From Mantis religiosa (lineage: Eukaryota > Arthropoda > Insecta > Mantodea > Mantidae), in assembly GCA_030765055.1 (NCBI GenBank), contig CM060953.1:184221898-184285897 (forward strand): 64,000 nucleotides of DNA, in the 5' to 3' direction. This document shows positions 1-11,400 of the stretch, piece by piece. Both the position numbers and the translations under genes were made by a program. Each line of letters begins with the position of its first letter. The stretch's first letter is position 1. The notes under the pieces are model-generated. The model searched no databases, was not told the DNA's origin, and saw only the letters and a list, made by a program, of their open reading frames with translations.

Positions 1-127
1 TTATTTTCCATGATATCCTTACACTTCGTCACCAATTCCATTAACAATTCTTTCTCCATCGATGAGAATTCTGTCTCATGGCTTTTATTTACGATTTTCT
101 TTACCCGCCATTTTTTCAGCTGTTGTA
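1..127 (-). other. partial ORF resembling a Myb/SANT-like (zeste/Adf-1 type) DNA-binding domain
   Basis: Reading the minus strand leftwards, one frame stays open from about 127 to the window edge. It contains ETEFSSMEKELLMELVTKC followed by KDIMENK. The pattern of a basic stretch, then FS, an acidic residue, LxELV and K-I-ENK is typical of the first helices of Myb/SANT-like domains found in insect regulatory proteins and in transposon-derived genes. An ATG in another frame gives only eight codons, so the true start is not visible; this could be an internal exon or a transposon relic. It would lie inside VAC14 intron 9 on the same strand. Call by family resemblance only. Confidence 0.35.
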
Positions 128-1165
128 GACGAAAATGAAAACAGAAGCGAATTGCAGTACATTCAGAAAATATGACTCATCCATAGCCTTCTATAGCTGT
201 AATATTTTCAAGTTTCTTGGCGTTAACATGTGCTTGTTAACATTTTCAGAAAACAGGTTGGTGAAATGTAAAAAATGTAACATTAGTGTTAGCGTGGTGA
301 CAATTGTTACATTACATTTGTTAACGTTGATTTTAACATCTTTTGGTGAAATTGGGCATAAGGATGGCAATGAAAGTTGCTTCATCTGAAGTGAAAGTAG
401 CACATAACATGAAACATATGCCATCAAAGATGGACACTATAATGATGCGCTTTCCACATCATAAGGCAAATAACAGGGGAAATGATCAGCATTTTGGTTC
501 CATTAATTACTGTTGGCAGTGTAGATATAGTGATTTTTCTAATTTAAGCAGTTACCTGATAATGAATGCCCCTCGATCCTCCAAGAGATGATGTCTATCT
601 TGCCGAAACAATTGAAGGAGACTCATTATAAACTTTGCAAAGTACGGGTTCATTGTTTTACTCTCTTCTCGTTCCATAATTTGTTTCACTGGAGCTGGAA
701 CTATAAACCAGATATTTGCTTTATTTATAAAATTGATGGAAGGTACTTATTTAGCAGCTTAAACACATAAAAATAAGCATAAATCTATGTTGTGACATTA
801 CTGTAAGTGAAAAAATATATTTCTAAAATGTGTGTTCCATCTACGGATAAACACTTAGGAGCATTTCCTATAAAGGGCGATATGATAATATAAAACTAAA
901 GTATGTCTATGCTGATTTTTATCCACATTAATTTACAGAAGTTATACAGCAGTACCCCTACAGTAAATAATCACTGGATGTAAGTGATAAGTATTCAAAG
1001 TCATCAAATGTCAAAAAGAGAAACTACTTCTAACATTTATGGTTGAAATGTAAAAATATCCACAATGTCACAAAAAAGAAACAGATAAAATTATTCAACA
1101 TTATACTTATTAAGTATTTTATAGCAAAAGAAATTTAGTCTAATTTATTTCAGGAATATCAAGGC
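128..1165. other. no recognisable gene; AT-rich intronic DNA
   Basis: Short ORFs occur on both strands but none has a recognisable domain, a splice pattern or repeat kinship with the rest of the window. If VAC14 continues to the left, this is part of its intron 9. Confidence 0.5.
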
Positions 1166-1169
1166 AAAC

Positions 1170-1625
1170 AACAAAGATGCTAATTCCAATGTGTAAACAC
1201 TATGATACAATGAAGCACAAAATTAATATAATTTTGAGTCAAACTAGTACACAATGCTCTACTTACTGCTAGTATTTACCTAGAACGTGTTTCGTTAGGA
1301 TCTTCCTATCATCATCAGCTGTTGTCGACTAATGGATGTTGGTTTGGTGAACTCATTGGAGGCGATAGGTGCGTCTCTGTCGGTATCTTGATGAACTTGA
1401 TGTTCAGGATTCTTCAAAGGTAGTGTCGAAATTAAACAATTTTCTTTCATATTTCTTTATGAAGATTTTTTCCTACGTGGTTAATGCAGCTGGACCTTGG
1501 ACACTTTTTAATAAGTGGATTTCACGTTCTATATCATGATTCTCCTTCCAAAAATGGTACGCAACTGCCTATTTATTTATTTCTTTACTCCTGATGTTTC
1601 TAAAATGCTCTTTAAGCTTAATGTT
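1170..1625 (-). mobile_element. Penelope-like element family A, 3' fragment
   Basis: The outer end of family A (aattccaatgtgtaa, then a shared stretch ending in aattttgagtcaaac) is followed by the ribozyme-like segment and the reverse complement of the C-terminal coding region, which breaks off near 1625. Coding sense is minus. The hammerhead-like stretch at about 1283-1322 keeps CTGATGA and GAAA but stem III is degraded to ACACGT. Five other family A copies in the window show the same order. Confidence 0.8.
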
Positions 1626-1921
1626 CAATTTTATTTTTGTTTTATTAAAATTATAAAATAGACGTATTTATAAACAGTGGAGCTTTATCAATAAAATCTT
1701 TTTAAACCACTTGTAAAACTATAAAAACACTTCTGCTTCACTTACATTTAAAATTAGGACATGTTTTAAGGACCACGCGTCCCCATCATCAGCTGATGTT
1801 TGACTAGTTCTTCAGGTGACCGCCTCCCTCTCCTGGCACTGTTCAACGAGTTGAATGATGTCATCCACTATTGGTATTTCGAAATTTATGACTCTCTTTC
1901 TATTCTTAAAAATGTGTATAT

Positions 1922-2426
1922 TGTGACTTTGTGGGTTTGTAGAATTAAAAGGCCGAGTTGCAGAAATTAGAAATCTCCTTTATTTTCGTAGAAATACTCT
2001 TATAGATTATAGCAGCATTATGTTACATACACCATCAGTCTACCATGGTTGATCACAATAACAAACAGTGACAGCAGATTACATCCTTAGCTCTTGTTAC
2101 AACAACACAGCTGGCTGTTTCTCATTTCACAACTAACTCCCTCTTGGTCAATCGTCACCTCTTTAAATACTTCACAGATAATTTTTAAATGATTTGCAAA
2201 TAAACCAGAACATGAACAATCTCTATCAGTCCAGAAGTAACTAGAAATTTCCATTTATCTCACTTTGTTTCGGTAAGTCTTTTATCTGAAGCGCTATGTT
2301 TATCTACTTATGTAAGTTTGTTATCTATGTGAAACCTATCCGTCTGTTGTCTTTCTCTGCAGTATTGTGTACAGAAACCGCGCTTCTCTCTCGGCACCGA
2401 AACTTCCGTGCTTTTTCGCCGCGACA
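1922..2426 (-). mobile_element. solo LTR, copy 1
   Basis: A 505-bp unit starts TGTGAC and ends GCGACA, so on the minus strand it runs TGT to ACA as LTRs do. The minus strand has AATAAA-type and TATA-type signals in the expected order. It is flanked by ATAT on both sides. The other arm of the family C palindrome, which lacks the insertion, carries gtgtatattt, which fits a 4-bp duplication. No internal retroelement coding sequence is attached. The same LTR is at 5849, 7984 and 25442. Confidence 0.75.
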
Positions 2427-2436
2427 ATATTTTCCC

Positions 2437-2555
2437 AAACTGTTAATTCCCAATACTTTTTTGCTGGTACCAAAAGTTTGGTTTCTTTAGAAATATTATG
2501 ATTTTTTGGCCAAAAATGATACCATCATTTGTATTGGGAATTAACAGTTTGAGGA
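2437..2555. repeat. 119-bp hairpin insertion (MITE-like)
   Basis: The unit begins CAAACTGTTAATTCCCAATA and ends with its exact reverse complement, around about 75 bp of unrelated centre. It sits directly beside the solo LTR inside the family C palindrome. It is too short to code, and the terminal inverted repeats suggest a DNA-transposon derivative. No target duplication was resolved. Confidence 0.55.
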
Positions 2556-2835
2556 AATATACACTTTTTAAGAATAGAAAGAGAGCCATGAATTTTGAAA
2601 TACCAATAGTGGATGACGTCATTCAACTCATTGAACAGTGCCAGGAGAGGGACGCAGTCACCTGAAGAACTAGTCAAATATCAGCTGATGATGGGGACGC
2701 GTGGTCCTTAAAACATGTCCTAATTTTAAATGTAAGTGGAGCAAGTGTTTTTATAGTTTGACAAGTGGTTTAAAAAGATTTTATTATTTTTGTTTTTCCA
2801 ATGTAAAAGCTGTCAGGTGTGTACCGGATAAACGG

Positions 2836-3290
2836 CAAAGGTTGTGACAACTTTTACATTGGAAAAACAAAAATGAACTTGAACATTACGCTTAAAGAGC
2901 ATTTTAGGAACATCAGGAACAAAGAAATAGATAAATCGGCGGTAGCGTACCATGTTTGGAAGGAGAATCAGGATATAGAATGAAAAATCCACTTATTAAA
3001 GTGTCCAAGGTCCAGCTGCATTAACCATGTGGGAAAATATCTTCATAAAGAAATATGAAAGAAAATTGTTTAATTTCGACACTACCTTTGAAGAAAACCC
3101 GAACTTCAAGTTCATCAAGATACCGACAGAGACGCACCTATCGCCTCCAATGACTTCACCAAACCAACATCCATTAGTCGACAACATCTGATAATGTTAG
3201 GAAGATGCTAACGAAACGCGTTCTAGCTAAATACTAGCAATAAGTGGAGCATTGAGTATTAGTTCGACTCAAAATTATATTAAAGATGCT
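2836..3290 (+). mobile_element. Penelope-like element family A, 3' fragment
   Basis: Plus-strand coding sense. It contains the GIY-YIG-domain tail (DNFYIGKTK-like, then LNITLKEHFRNIRNKE) with frame damage, the PLE C-terminus, and the ribozyme-like segment at 3187-3225. In that segment the core reads CTGATAA instead of CTGATGA, which changes the essential G8, so this copy is predicted to be inactive. It ends at the family's attatattaa terminus. Confidence 0.8.
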
Positions 3291-3344
3291 AATGTTTATT
3301 TAAAGTTATGTAACAAAAAACATAGGAAATGAATATAACACGCC

Positions 3345-3935
3345 TATGAATAGGGACACTTGAGCCTTGACAACCCTGAATGTTGTAGGTGCCATCTGAT
3401 GTTTCCAATGTAAAGTTTGACATTGTTGACCATAATCTATTTCAGTCATTTTGTCAATAGAGTATCATTTGTTTTGTTTACATTAACTTGAAAGTTCAGT
3501 ATCAACAAAAACATGGAATTAACTCGTGAAAATGTTTGTGCACTGATTTATGACTTTCGCTCTCGTTGGATCCCACATAATTTGATGCAATCTCAAAAAG
3601 AAGCTCATGTTGATTGGTGTACAAAAATGTTCAAGAAATACAATGACAGTGTCTCAAAAGACATATATAAGATTGTAAGAGGTGACAAATTATGGAACTA
3701 TGCGCATGAGCTGGAATGTAAACAGCAGTCAACTGTATAGGTGTTTCAAGATGAAGCAAAAACAACAAAAGTTGTTCACACTCGAAGCACTTCAAAGCAA
3801 ATGGTTGCCTGCTTTTTCTGTAAAACTGGCCATGTGGCAACAATGCCTTTACAGGAACGTAAAACAGTCAGTGCTGATGGTACGCAACCATTTGTTTGCC
3901 AAAAGTCTTCAGTAAAGTAAAGAATACCAACAAGA
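3345..3935 (+). pseudogene. mariner transposase relic, internally deleted
   Basis: After a mariner-like 5' leader, the frame at 3513 begins MELTRENVCALIYDFR and jumps directly to SRWIPHNLMQSQKEAHVDWC. The region between the helix-turn-helix and the catalytic domain has been lost. It then continues DIYKIVRGDKLW and, after a frameshift near 3738, TRSTSKQMVACFF and KTGHVATMPLQE. The GDE/GDK motif corresponds to the first catalytic aspartate region (here D then K in place of E). Clear terminal inverted repeats were not resolved. Dead copy. Confidence 0.75.
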
Positions 3936-4261
3936 GCATATAATTTATGTCAAAGAGCCTTGTTTTCTTTGGCAGAATATACCATTTTTGAGATATACCT
4001 TGTTATTGGTTTGAGTTTTCAATAATTATACTTTTCTTAGAAGGGAAGTCATTACCAATTATCTTGTTTTCCTGTTGATGCACAGAAAATGGAGTTTCCA
4101 AGCCATCATATAACAACAAGCTCTTAAAAGATTTGACTACTGCTTCACCCTGCTGTATTCTTCTATTCCCATTGTACCTATGAGAAAATATATAACAAAC
4201 CATTTCTAAAAATGTCTATCTTATTTAAAATGAAGTAGATAGAAGAACAAACATTTGTATG

Positions 4262-4625
4262 AACATTTATTAAATTATAGATGAGTCATATTTATTACAC
4301 ATCAGCTTCACTTATGTACCTATATTGAGGACATGTTTTGCAAACTATCGTTCGCATCATCGGCTCTAATGCGACTAAAGCTTGATCCAGTGGTGAGGGT
4401 AGTTCTGGAGTTGCTGCTGCCATCTGTTGATTTTGTGATGAATTTAAATGTGGGGTTTTCTTCTGGTGGGATTTCGAAGTTTATTAGTTGGTTTTTATGT
4501 TTTTCTATGTATATTTTCTCCCATATGACGAGTTCCCAATGTTTTTGTACGTATTTTAGTAATTTCGATATTTGTGTGAACAGTTTGTAAATGACTGAGT
4601 AGAGAAAGTCATGTAAGTGCAACAC
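4262..4625 (-). pseudogene. Penelope-like element family E, C-terminal fragment
   Basis: Minus-strand frame ending at about 4320 encodes WELVIWEKIYIEKHKNQLIN, then a Phe-Glu-Ile-Pro-Pro motif, the conserved end of PLE proteins after GIY-YIG, and finishes IRADDANDSLQNMSSI before the stop. The last codons coincide with a hammerhead-like core (CCGATGA, stem II, AAAA, ACATGT), the same overlap seen in the full-length family B element. The 5' part is missing. Confidence 0.7.
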
Positions 4626-4720
4626 TTCTCATTTTCTTTTAAATGAAAAATCAAAATGGGCTATGTTTATTAAGTGAAAAATTGCTGTTTTGAATTTTAA
4701 TTAAAAGAATAAATGTTTGT

Positions 4721-4900
4721 ATGTACAATGCTCAGAAGTTAATAAAGAAATCATTCTTCTTCCAGCATCCCAATATTTTGATGCCAAATTTACAAGAGCT
4801 ACAAGATAGTCTCAATTTTTACAATATACCATGTGCAGTTCCTCTTCCCTGGAGCACAGTAAGTAAACAGTTTGGAGATGTTACTATTCCAATTTTGTAA
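4721..4900 (+). CDS. unrecognised small ORF / possible terminal exon
   Basis: An open frame of 59 codons runs from ATG (4721) to TAA (4898-4900). It contains HPNILMPNLQELQDSLNFYN and IPCAVPLPWSTVSKQFGDV. A pyrimidine-rich tract with a consensus acceptor (ttcttccag) precedes codon 16 at 4766, and a perfect donor-like gtaagt follows ACA at 4859. It could therefore be an internal exon 4766-4858, a last exon, or a relic of a retrocopied gene. The composition looks protein-like rather than random, but I do not recognise the family. It lies on the strand opposite VAC14. Confidence 0.35.
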   Translation: MYNAQKLIKKSFFFQHPNILMPNLQELQDSLNFYNIPCAVPLPWSTVSKQFGDVTIPIL

Positions 4901-5243
4901 TGTTTTACAAGCAGTCATGTCCCGTAAAAAGTCAGAATGTAGCGAAAGAAGATTTTCTTGGTAAATCAGGAATTACTGATCAATTATTCATTTTTTAAAA
5001 TTTTGACTGTTCATTTTTAAGTGTTATCCACTAGTTATAATTAAAATGATTTTTCTTTTTATGATGTGCTGGGTTAATTCATGTAGAAGTTTTGTTTTAC
5101 TGTGAAGTTGATTTTACTTCACTTTTTTGAAAAGAGAAGCGAAGCTTTGTTATTTAATATATAAGAGTAATATATATATATATACACTTGATAAATCTAA
5201 ATTGAATAAAAATACATGTTAATGTATTTGTAACAATATTTAC

Positions 5244-5400
5244 CTAATATTGTGTCACCCGTAGGTATGCTATGCTTTTTACCGGCGGGTGATGAGATGA
5301 TCTCAGCAAGAACTTTGAGATCCTGCTGTACTACTTCATCAGAAGAGTCGGATAAAGGCCTCAGTAACACTGGAAACAGCTCATCTACATGACGGAACAT
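5244..5400 (-). CDS. VAC14: VAC14 exon 9
   Basis: Begins exactly at MFRHVDELFPVLLRPLSD after a ttgcag acceptor and ends TIL plus one base before gtaaat. It encodes the conserved DSSDEVVQQDLKVLAEI and SSPAG stretch that precedes the variable linker in animal VAC14. The 77-bp intron 8 separates it from exon 8. The next exon (phase 1) was not found down to position 1. Confidence 0.9.
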
Positions 5401-8400
5401 CTGCAATATATCATTAAAGGTATTAGTTAAGTGCTATTATTGTGCATATATTATGTTAATTAGCTTCTACTACATACCCTGTTTGGAACTTTGAGATGAA
5501 GATGATGAATCCAGTGCAATACAGCCACCTTTGTTGCTACGGGGGTGTTAACCAAATGCTTAGTAAGGACATCAACCACAGATCTCAGGTTTAGACCTTC
5601 TTTCTGTTTAGATTTTACATCTTCTGAAAAAATTAGGAAATGGTATAACTATATTAAAAAGTAAATATTTTAGCAAGTGTTACTTTCATTCAAGTACAAG
5701 CATTCAAAAAATGTAGTCACTAAAATACTGTTAAAAAAGAAGGAGGAAGAAGAGAAATAAAAAACTAACGCTCAGGATCAGCAGAATATATAAACTCTTA
5801 AAGTGCTCCATATTTAATTTCTGCCTCACCTCTGAAAACATACAATATTGTGACTTTGTGTGTTCGTAGAATTAAAAGTCTAATTTGCAGAAATTCAAAA
5901 TACTCTTTATTTCCGTAGAAAGACACCCGTACAACTCTTTGCAGCAGCAGAATTACATAACATACACAACTGCAACCTTTAAGGTCATCTGCCACCCATC
6001 CACAAACAAAAAAATTCACTTTCAAATCACTACACAAGTCCAATTACAACTGTTCCTTGACAAACTAGCCACAGCTTCTTTTATACCTCCACTCATGGTT
6101 CTAGAAATTAGTGGAATGCTCTGTAACAATCAAGACAACATCAGAAAAGGAGAAACTTCCAGACATCTAGCTGTCTCGGCAAGCTTTAATCTCCACGCTG
6201 CACTGTCTGTTTCTTTCATGTGCGCCGGATGCACCTGCTGCAACAATGCCTCGCGACAATGTACACATATTCAAAAGCATATACTGTTAAATACTCACAA
6301 AGGCTGGCACTCCTGTATTTTCATTTTGTTATCTATAAAGCACTTCTTAATATACTTTGATGGTTCGATAAGGCATAAAATTGGCTAAAAATTTAAAAAT
6401 TTTACAAGAATGTTATGTACACCCTTGAAATGTTTATAACACATTTGACCATCCATCTAGAGTACAGAAAGGTAATGTAAAAATAGGAAAGTATTTGTTA
6501 TTCAATTAATTTAGTAAAATTTTACATTACAATATTATTTAATATAATTTTGAGCCAAACTAATACTCAATGCTCCACTTATTGCTAGTATTTACCTAGA
6601 ATGTGTTTTGTTAGGATCTTCCTAACATCATCAGCTGTTGTCGACTAATGGACGTTGGTTTGGTGAACTCATTGGAGGCGATAGGTGCGTCTCTGTCGGT
6701 ATCTTGATGAACTTGAAGTTTAGGTTTTCTTCAAAGGTAGTGTCGAAATTAAACAATTTTCTTTCATATTTCTTTATGAAGATTTTTCCCACGTGGTTAA
6801 TGCAGCTGGAACTTAGACACTTTTTAATAAGTGGATTTCTCGTTCTATATCATGATTCTCCCTCCAAAAATGGTATGCTACTGCCCATTTATCTATTTCT
6901 TTGTTCCTGATGTTCCTAAAATGCTCTTTAAGCCTAATGTTCAAGTTCCTTTTAGTTTTTCCAATGTAAAAGTTGTCACAGTCTTTGCAGTTTATCCGGG
7001 ACACACCTGATTTTTTGTCTGTGGGTATCTCCTTTGTATTATGTGATTTCAAAAGGTGTTGTACAGTAAATTTGTTCTGTGGGGCCAAAGTAATATTGTG
7101 CTCTTTGAAGACTTTTTGGAAAAGGTGTGTAGCTCTGGGATGATATGTAAATTTTTTGTATGAAGTTTCATTGCTGATTTGGGAAAGAGTAGTTACTTCC
7201 AAGTTCATCAAGATACTGACAGAGACGTACCTATCGCCTCCAATGAGTTCACCAAACCAACATCCATTAGTCGATAACAGCTGATGATGTTAGGAAGATC
7301 CTAACGAAATGTGTTCTAGGTAAATACTAGGAATAAGTCGAGCATTGAGTATTAGTTTGACTCAAAATTATATTAATTTTGTGCTTCATTGTATCATAGT
7401 CCTTACACATTGGAACAATATTATTTATTTCATTATGTAATTTAAAATAAAATCTGAATATGTTTAAAATCTGAGTTTTTGAGCATAAGGAAAACATTTA
7501 CAACTGGAATCCTAATTAATATAATTATTTGGAGATACAGCATCCGGCTAAATTTGTGACTCAGGTCTAAATTACAGATAGTAAATTAATTGCCCAGTAG
7601 AACTCTTTCTACCCTTTCGTGCATAAGTTGTGACATGAGTAATTTTATGAATTATACCAAAAAGCTGTGCTGGAGGATGGTTACATACAAATATGTTGCA
7701 ATTCAGGGACTCTTTTTTAAATGAAAATGTAAGAAGCAAAACAGATATTTGTGGAATGTACGGTTAAGTCTAACAAAACTCTGAGCAGTTGTATGTTATA
7801 AGATGTGCCAAATGCTTATTTCTCTGTTTTAGTTTCTATTAGTATTCCTCCCTTCCCTTCCCAAGAGTATGCTAAGCTGTTTAATCCTAACACTACTGGT
7901 CAATTATGATCAACAAATGTGTCACATGTTGGAATAAAAGTAAAGACAGATGCAATTTTTTGGGTTAGAATGAATAATTTTGCTGTGACTTTGTGGGTTC
8001 GTGAAATTAGAAGTCCAGGTTACAAAAACTAAAAATTACACTTTATTTCCGTAGAAACACGCTTCGTACACCAGCAGTCCAGAATTACGTCACATTCACA
8101 ATACAACTTGCAAGGTCGTCGATCACAAACACACAGCTGTTTATGCACACGAGTTCAATAAACGACTGACTCCTGTAGTGCGCGGGCTGCCTTTTTATAG
8201 ATTACTCACATTCCAGAAATTTCTCAAACAATTGAGATGCGGCTAGAATAAAGAACTAGAACTCTCGAGAAAAACATCCCCTTCCCCTGCCGTTTTGGCG
8301 AGCTTTCATCTACACACTGCACTCCCGTCCCTTAGATCTAGTCACTGGAGCCACCTCGATCAACAATGGGCTCGCGACAATATTTTCATTTCCAACTGTA

Positions 8401-11400
8401 CCAATTATGGAGAAAAATAAAGTTGTAAACTGCCTGTAAATGCCTTTGACTGTTAAGTTCTAATATGCAAAGTTCGCTCAAACAATTCTCAATGTATATG
8501 GGGCCTACTAACAGAGTAATGTAGAAAGATATTCCAGTGAACACAATTTAATTGCAATGAGAGAATGTGAATGTTGTTAAATACATTACTGATTCATGAA
8601 ACCTAAGTTAATTTTGTCTATATTCATTTTATTATTCTGGCTTGGCATCAGAATCAGTTTTCTTGTTTTATGGTTCAGCCTACATATTTGTTCTGCTTTT
8701 CTCTGTATTAATTTAATCTATATTATTCAAAACAAACATAAAAATGCATAATGGATAGAGCCAACATGAAAAATTGAATGCCATGGCCGGGATTTGAACC
8801 ATTAAATTCTCCATTTGACTCGTATATGTCAATTATGTATTATGTATTAATGTCAGGACGGCACGTTGACCATGGTAGCTCAATGGGTTAGAGCGACTGG
8901 ACGGAAACCAGGAGATCCATGGTTCAAATCCCGGCCATGGCATTGAATTTTTCATGTTGACTCTATCCATCAAAAACCTTAGCCTATGTACGGCTGGTGT
9001 GAAGAAGTGATTAATTTCCATCAATTAACTAAAATAAAAATGCATAAATTAAGTTTTGTCCAGTAGCCCAAATGACCTGGCTGTTGAGGGGGCCTTAAAC
9101 CTCATGCACTTACTATCTATCAAGCCTTGACAAGTATAATTTTAATTTCGTATTAATGTATTTGAAAAGACTACCTCTATCACAATTAATTCAAATGATA
9201 TGTTTTTATTCATTGCCCTATAAAATGCTAAATATACAAATCAAAATGCTAAAAATCGACACTCCTAATATCAGTTAATCAATGGAAATTAACCACTTCT
9301 TCACACTAGCCATGTATAGGATAAGATTTTGGATAGATAGAGTCAACCTGAAAAATTCAATGCCATGGCCGGAATTTGAAACACGAATCTCCTGGTTTCC
9401 ATCTAGTCACTCTTACCCATTGAGCTACCATGGCCAACTGAACTCTATCTATCCAAAACCTTAGCCTATACATGGCTAGTGTGAAGAAATGGTTAATTTC
9501 CATTGATTAACTTAAATAAAAGTTTAACAATGAAGCCTGTGACCCAAGTATTTACAATAGTAAGTTGCTGCAAAAGGTGTATCTCGGATACGAGAGCCCC
9601 TAGTGGTTTACTGGGAAAATATGAGTCTATTGGAGAATTTAATGTCATGAAGGCAAGTTGGCCATGGTAGCTCAAGGGTAAGAGCAGCTGGATGGAAACC
9701 ACGAGATCTGTGGTTCAAATCCCGGCCATAGCATTGAATTTTTCAGGTTGACTCTATCTACTCCTAATTTCAGATTTATTATTGAGGTAGTTGAGTGTCA
9801 GTAAATCCAAACCTATTGGGTAACCTACAAAAAGTTTTCAGAATGGGTCAACATAAATTTATGCTTCTCTGTATGATTATTACAAGTACCTGTTGAATTC
9901 TTTTCCTCTTCCTCAACACATTCTATTTCCTCTTTGTCATCTTCTGGTGTAATTAGTTTCATCATGCTGATATTCACAGCTCGTGCAGTTTCCTTTATAT
10001 CTATAAAATTACTGTTAAGGAAGGTACAGTACTTCTTACAGAACATGATTCTAAACAATCTATATAAATTACCAAATTATACAGAATGTGTCTTTATTGT
10101 TGTCAAATATTTTGGAGTGCCCACTCAATATCAGAATATAAAAAATAGTTTATATGAAAATAGGTTTGAAAATTGTTGAGTTACAAGGCAAAACTGAATG
10201 TTATATGAGGTACGTCCAGAAAGTAAGTTCTGTTTGGTAATAAAATTAAATTGTGCACAGATACAGAAAAATTATTTATTGCACAAAATTCTACAACTCT
10301 TAAACTACTTTTTCACATAACTGCAGAAATTTTGCAGGCATTTTTCATAGCGAGGCACAAGTTTTTGTATACCTTCTTCATAGAAGTTTGCCGCCTGTGT
10401 CTTCAACCAACTGGAAACATTTTCTTTGAGCTCTTCGTCATTGTTGAAATGTTGACTGCCAAGGAAAGTTTTGAGATGCATAAACAGATGAAAGTCACTA
10501 GGAGTGAGGTCAGGGCTGTACGGGGGGTGGTCAAACACGTCCCAGCCAAATCTCTGTAGGATGCTTTTCATCGCATTTGCAGTGTGTGGTCGAGTGTTGT
10601 CATGAAGAAACAACACCTTTTGACATCGCAAATTTGCAGATAAATTTCAATTGGTTTCACTTTCCTAGCATTCAGAAAACGAATCATAGATCTGATTTCA
10701 CAAGCGGTGGGATTTTCAATCAACACCGACATTGTAAACAAGCACAACAAAGTGTACGTGGCTGACAGCGATCTCATAATGGCACACGTTTCTTCTCCTT
10801 GATACAGAGTAGCTACTGCGCATGTGCGGAACTGTGATTGCAGCGCTCCAGAGGAGATAAATTGAAACAGAACTTATTTTCTGGACACCTCTTGTAAAAC
10901 TTGTTTGTGTACTTGGAGGAATTTAGTAACAGTGACGTCAAAAAAAAATTTGAAAAACTAATTATAGTGGTTTTTTCAATTATAAAAATTGCTTGAAGTA
11001 GCTTCCTGTTTTGATGCATGCTGTAGCCTATGTTCCCTGCGATTGCATACTTTGTTGCAAATTATTGGAATCTTTTTATTTGCTCAAATTCAATGTGGAT
11101 ATGCTATATCAGTATGTCAATAATGCTAAATGAGTCACATAAACCAAGGACTTTAAAGTCCCAAACAAAGAAATCCATTAGATTCAAATCAGGAGATCAA
11201 GCAGCGCAAGCAATGAATTCCCCTCAACCAATCCATCTATGCAAAAATCTATCATTCAAGAAACTACATACTATCCTGCTGAAATGAGCTGTGCACCACT
11301 GTGTAAAATCCATACTTGTTAGATGATGTACAGAGGCACATCATAATTGAATAATGCAACTAAATTCTGAGAAAGTGTAGATAAGTATTGCATTTGGTAC

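Larger units (their letters stand above)
1690..2788. mobile_element. Penelope-like element family C, head-to-head inverted pair
   Basis: Left arm 1690-1921 (coding sense minus) and right arm about 2556-2788 (coding sense plus) are inverted copies of one 3' end. The translated arm reads like a PLE C-terminus: MNFEIPIVDDVIQLIEQCQ, then a short tail to the stop. Beyond the stop both arms carry a CTGATGA motif and a hammerhead-like stem. The centre is filled by a solo LTR (1922-2426) and a small hairpin insertion (about 2437-2555). The arms still align, so the palindrome predates the insertions. Confidence 0.7.

Noticed and set aside
5885..6388. 167-codon plus-strand ORF
   Set aside because: Most of it lies within the solo LTR on the strand opposite to LTR transcription; no domain.
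6638..6910. ORFs starting MSTNGRWFGELIGGDRCVSV (several places)
   Set aside because: Antisense of the family A PLE terminus; frames differ between copies and end in non-coding sequence.
8867..8945. A real tRNA gene
   Set aside because: The cloverleaf is nearly complete, but the same head occurs many times with a constant non-tRNA body and target duplications, the anticodon loop lacks the usual U33, and no terminator follows; SINE heads explain it.
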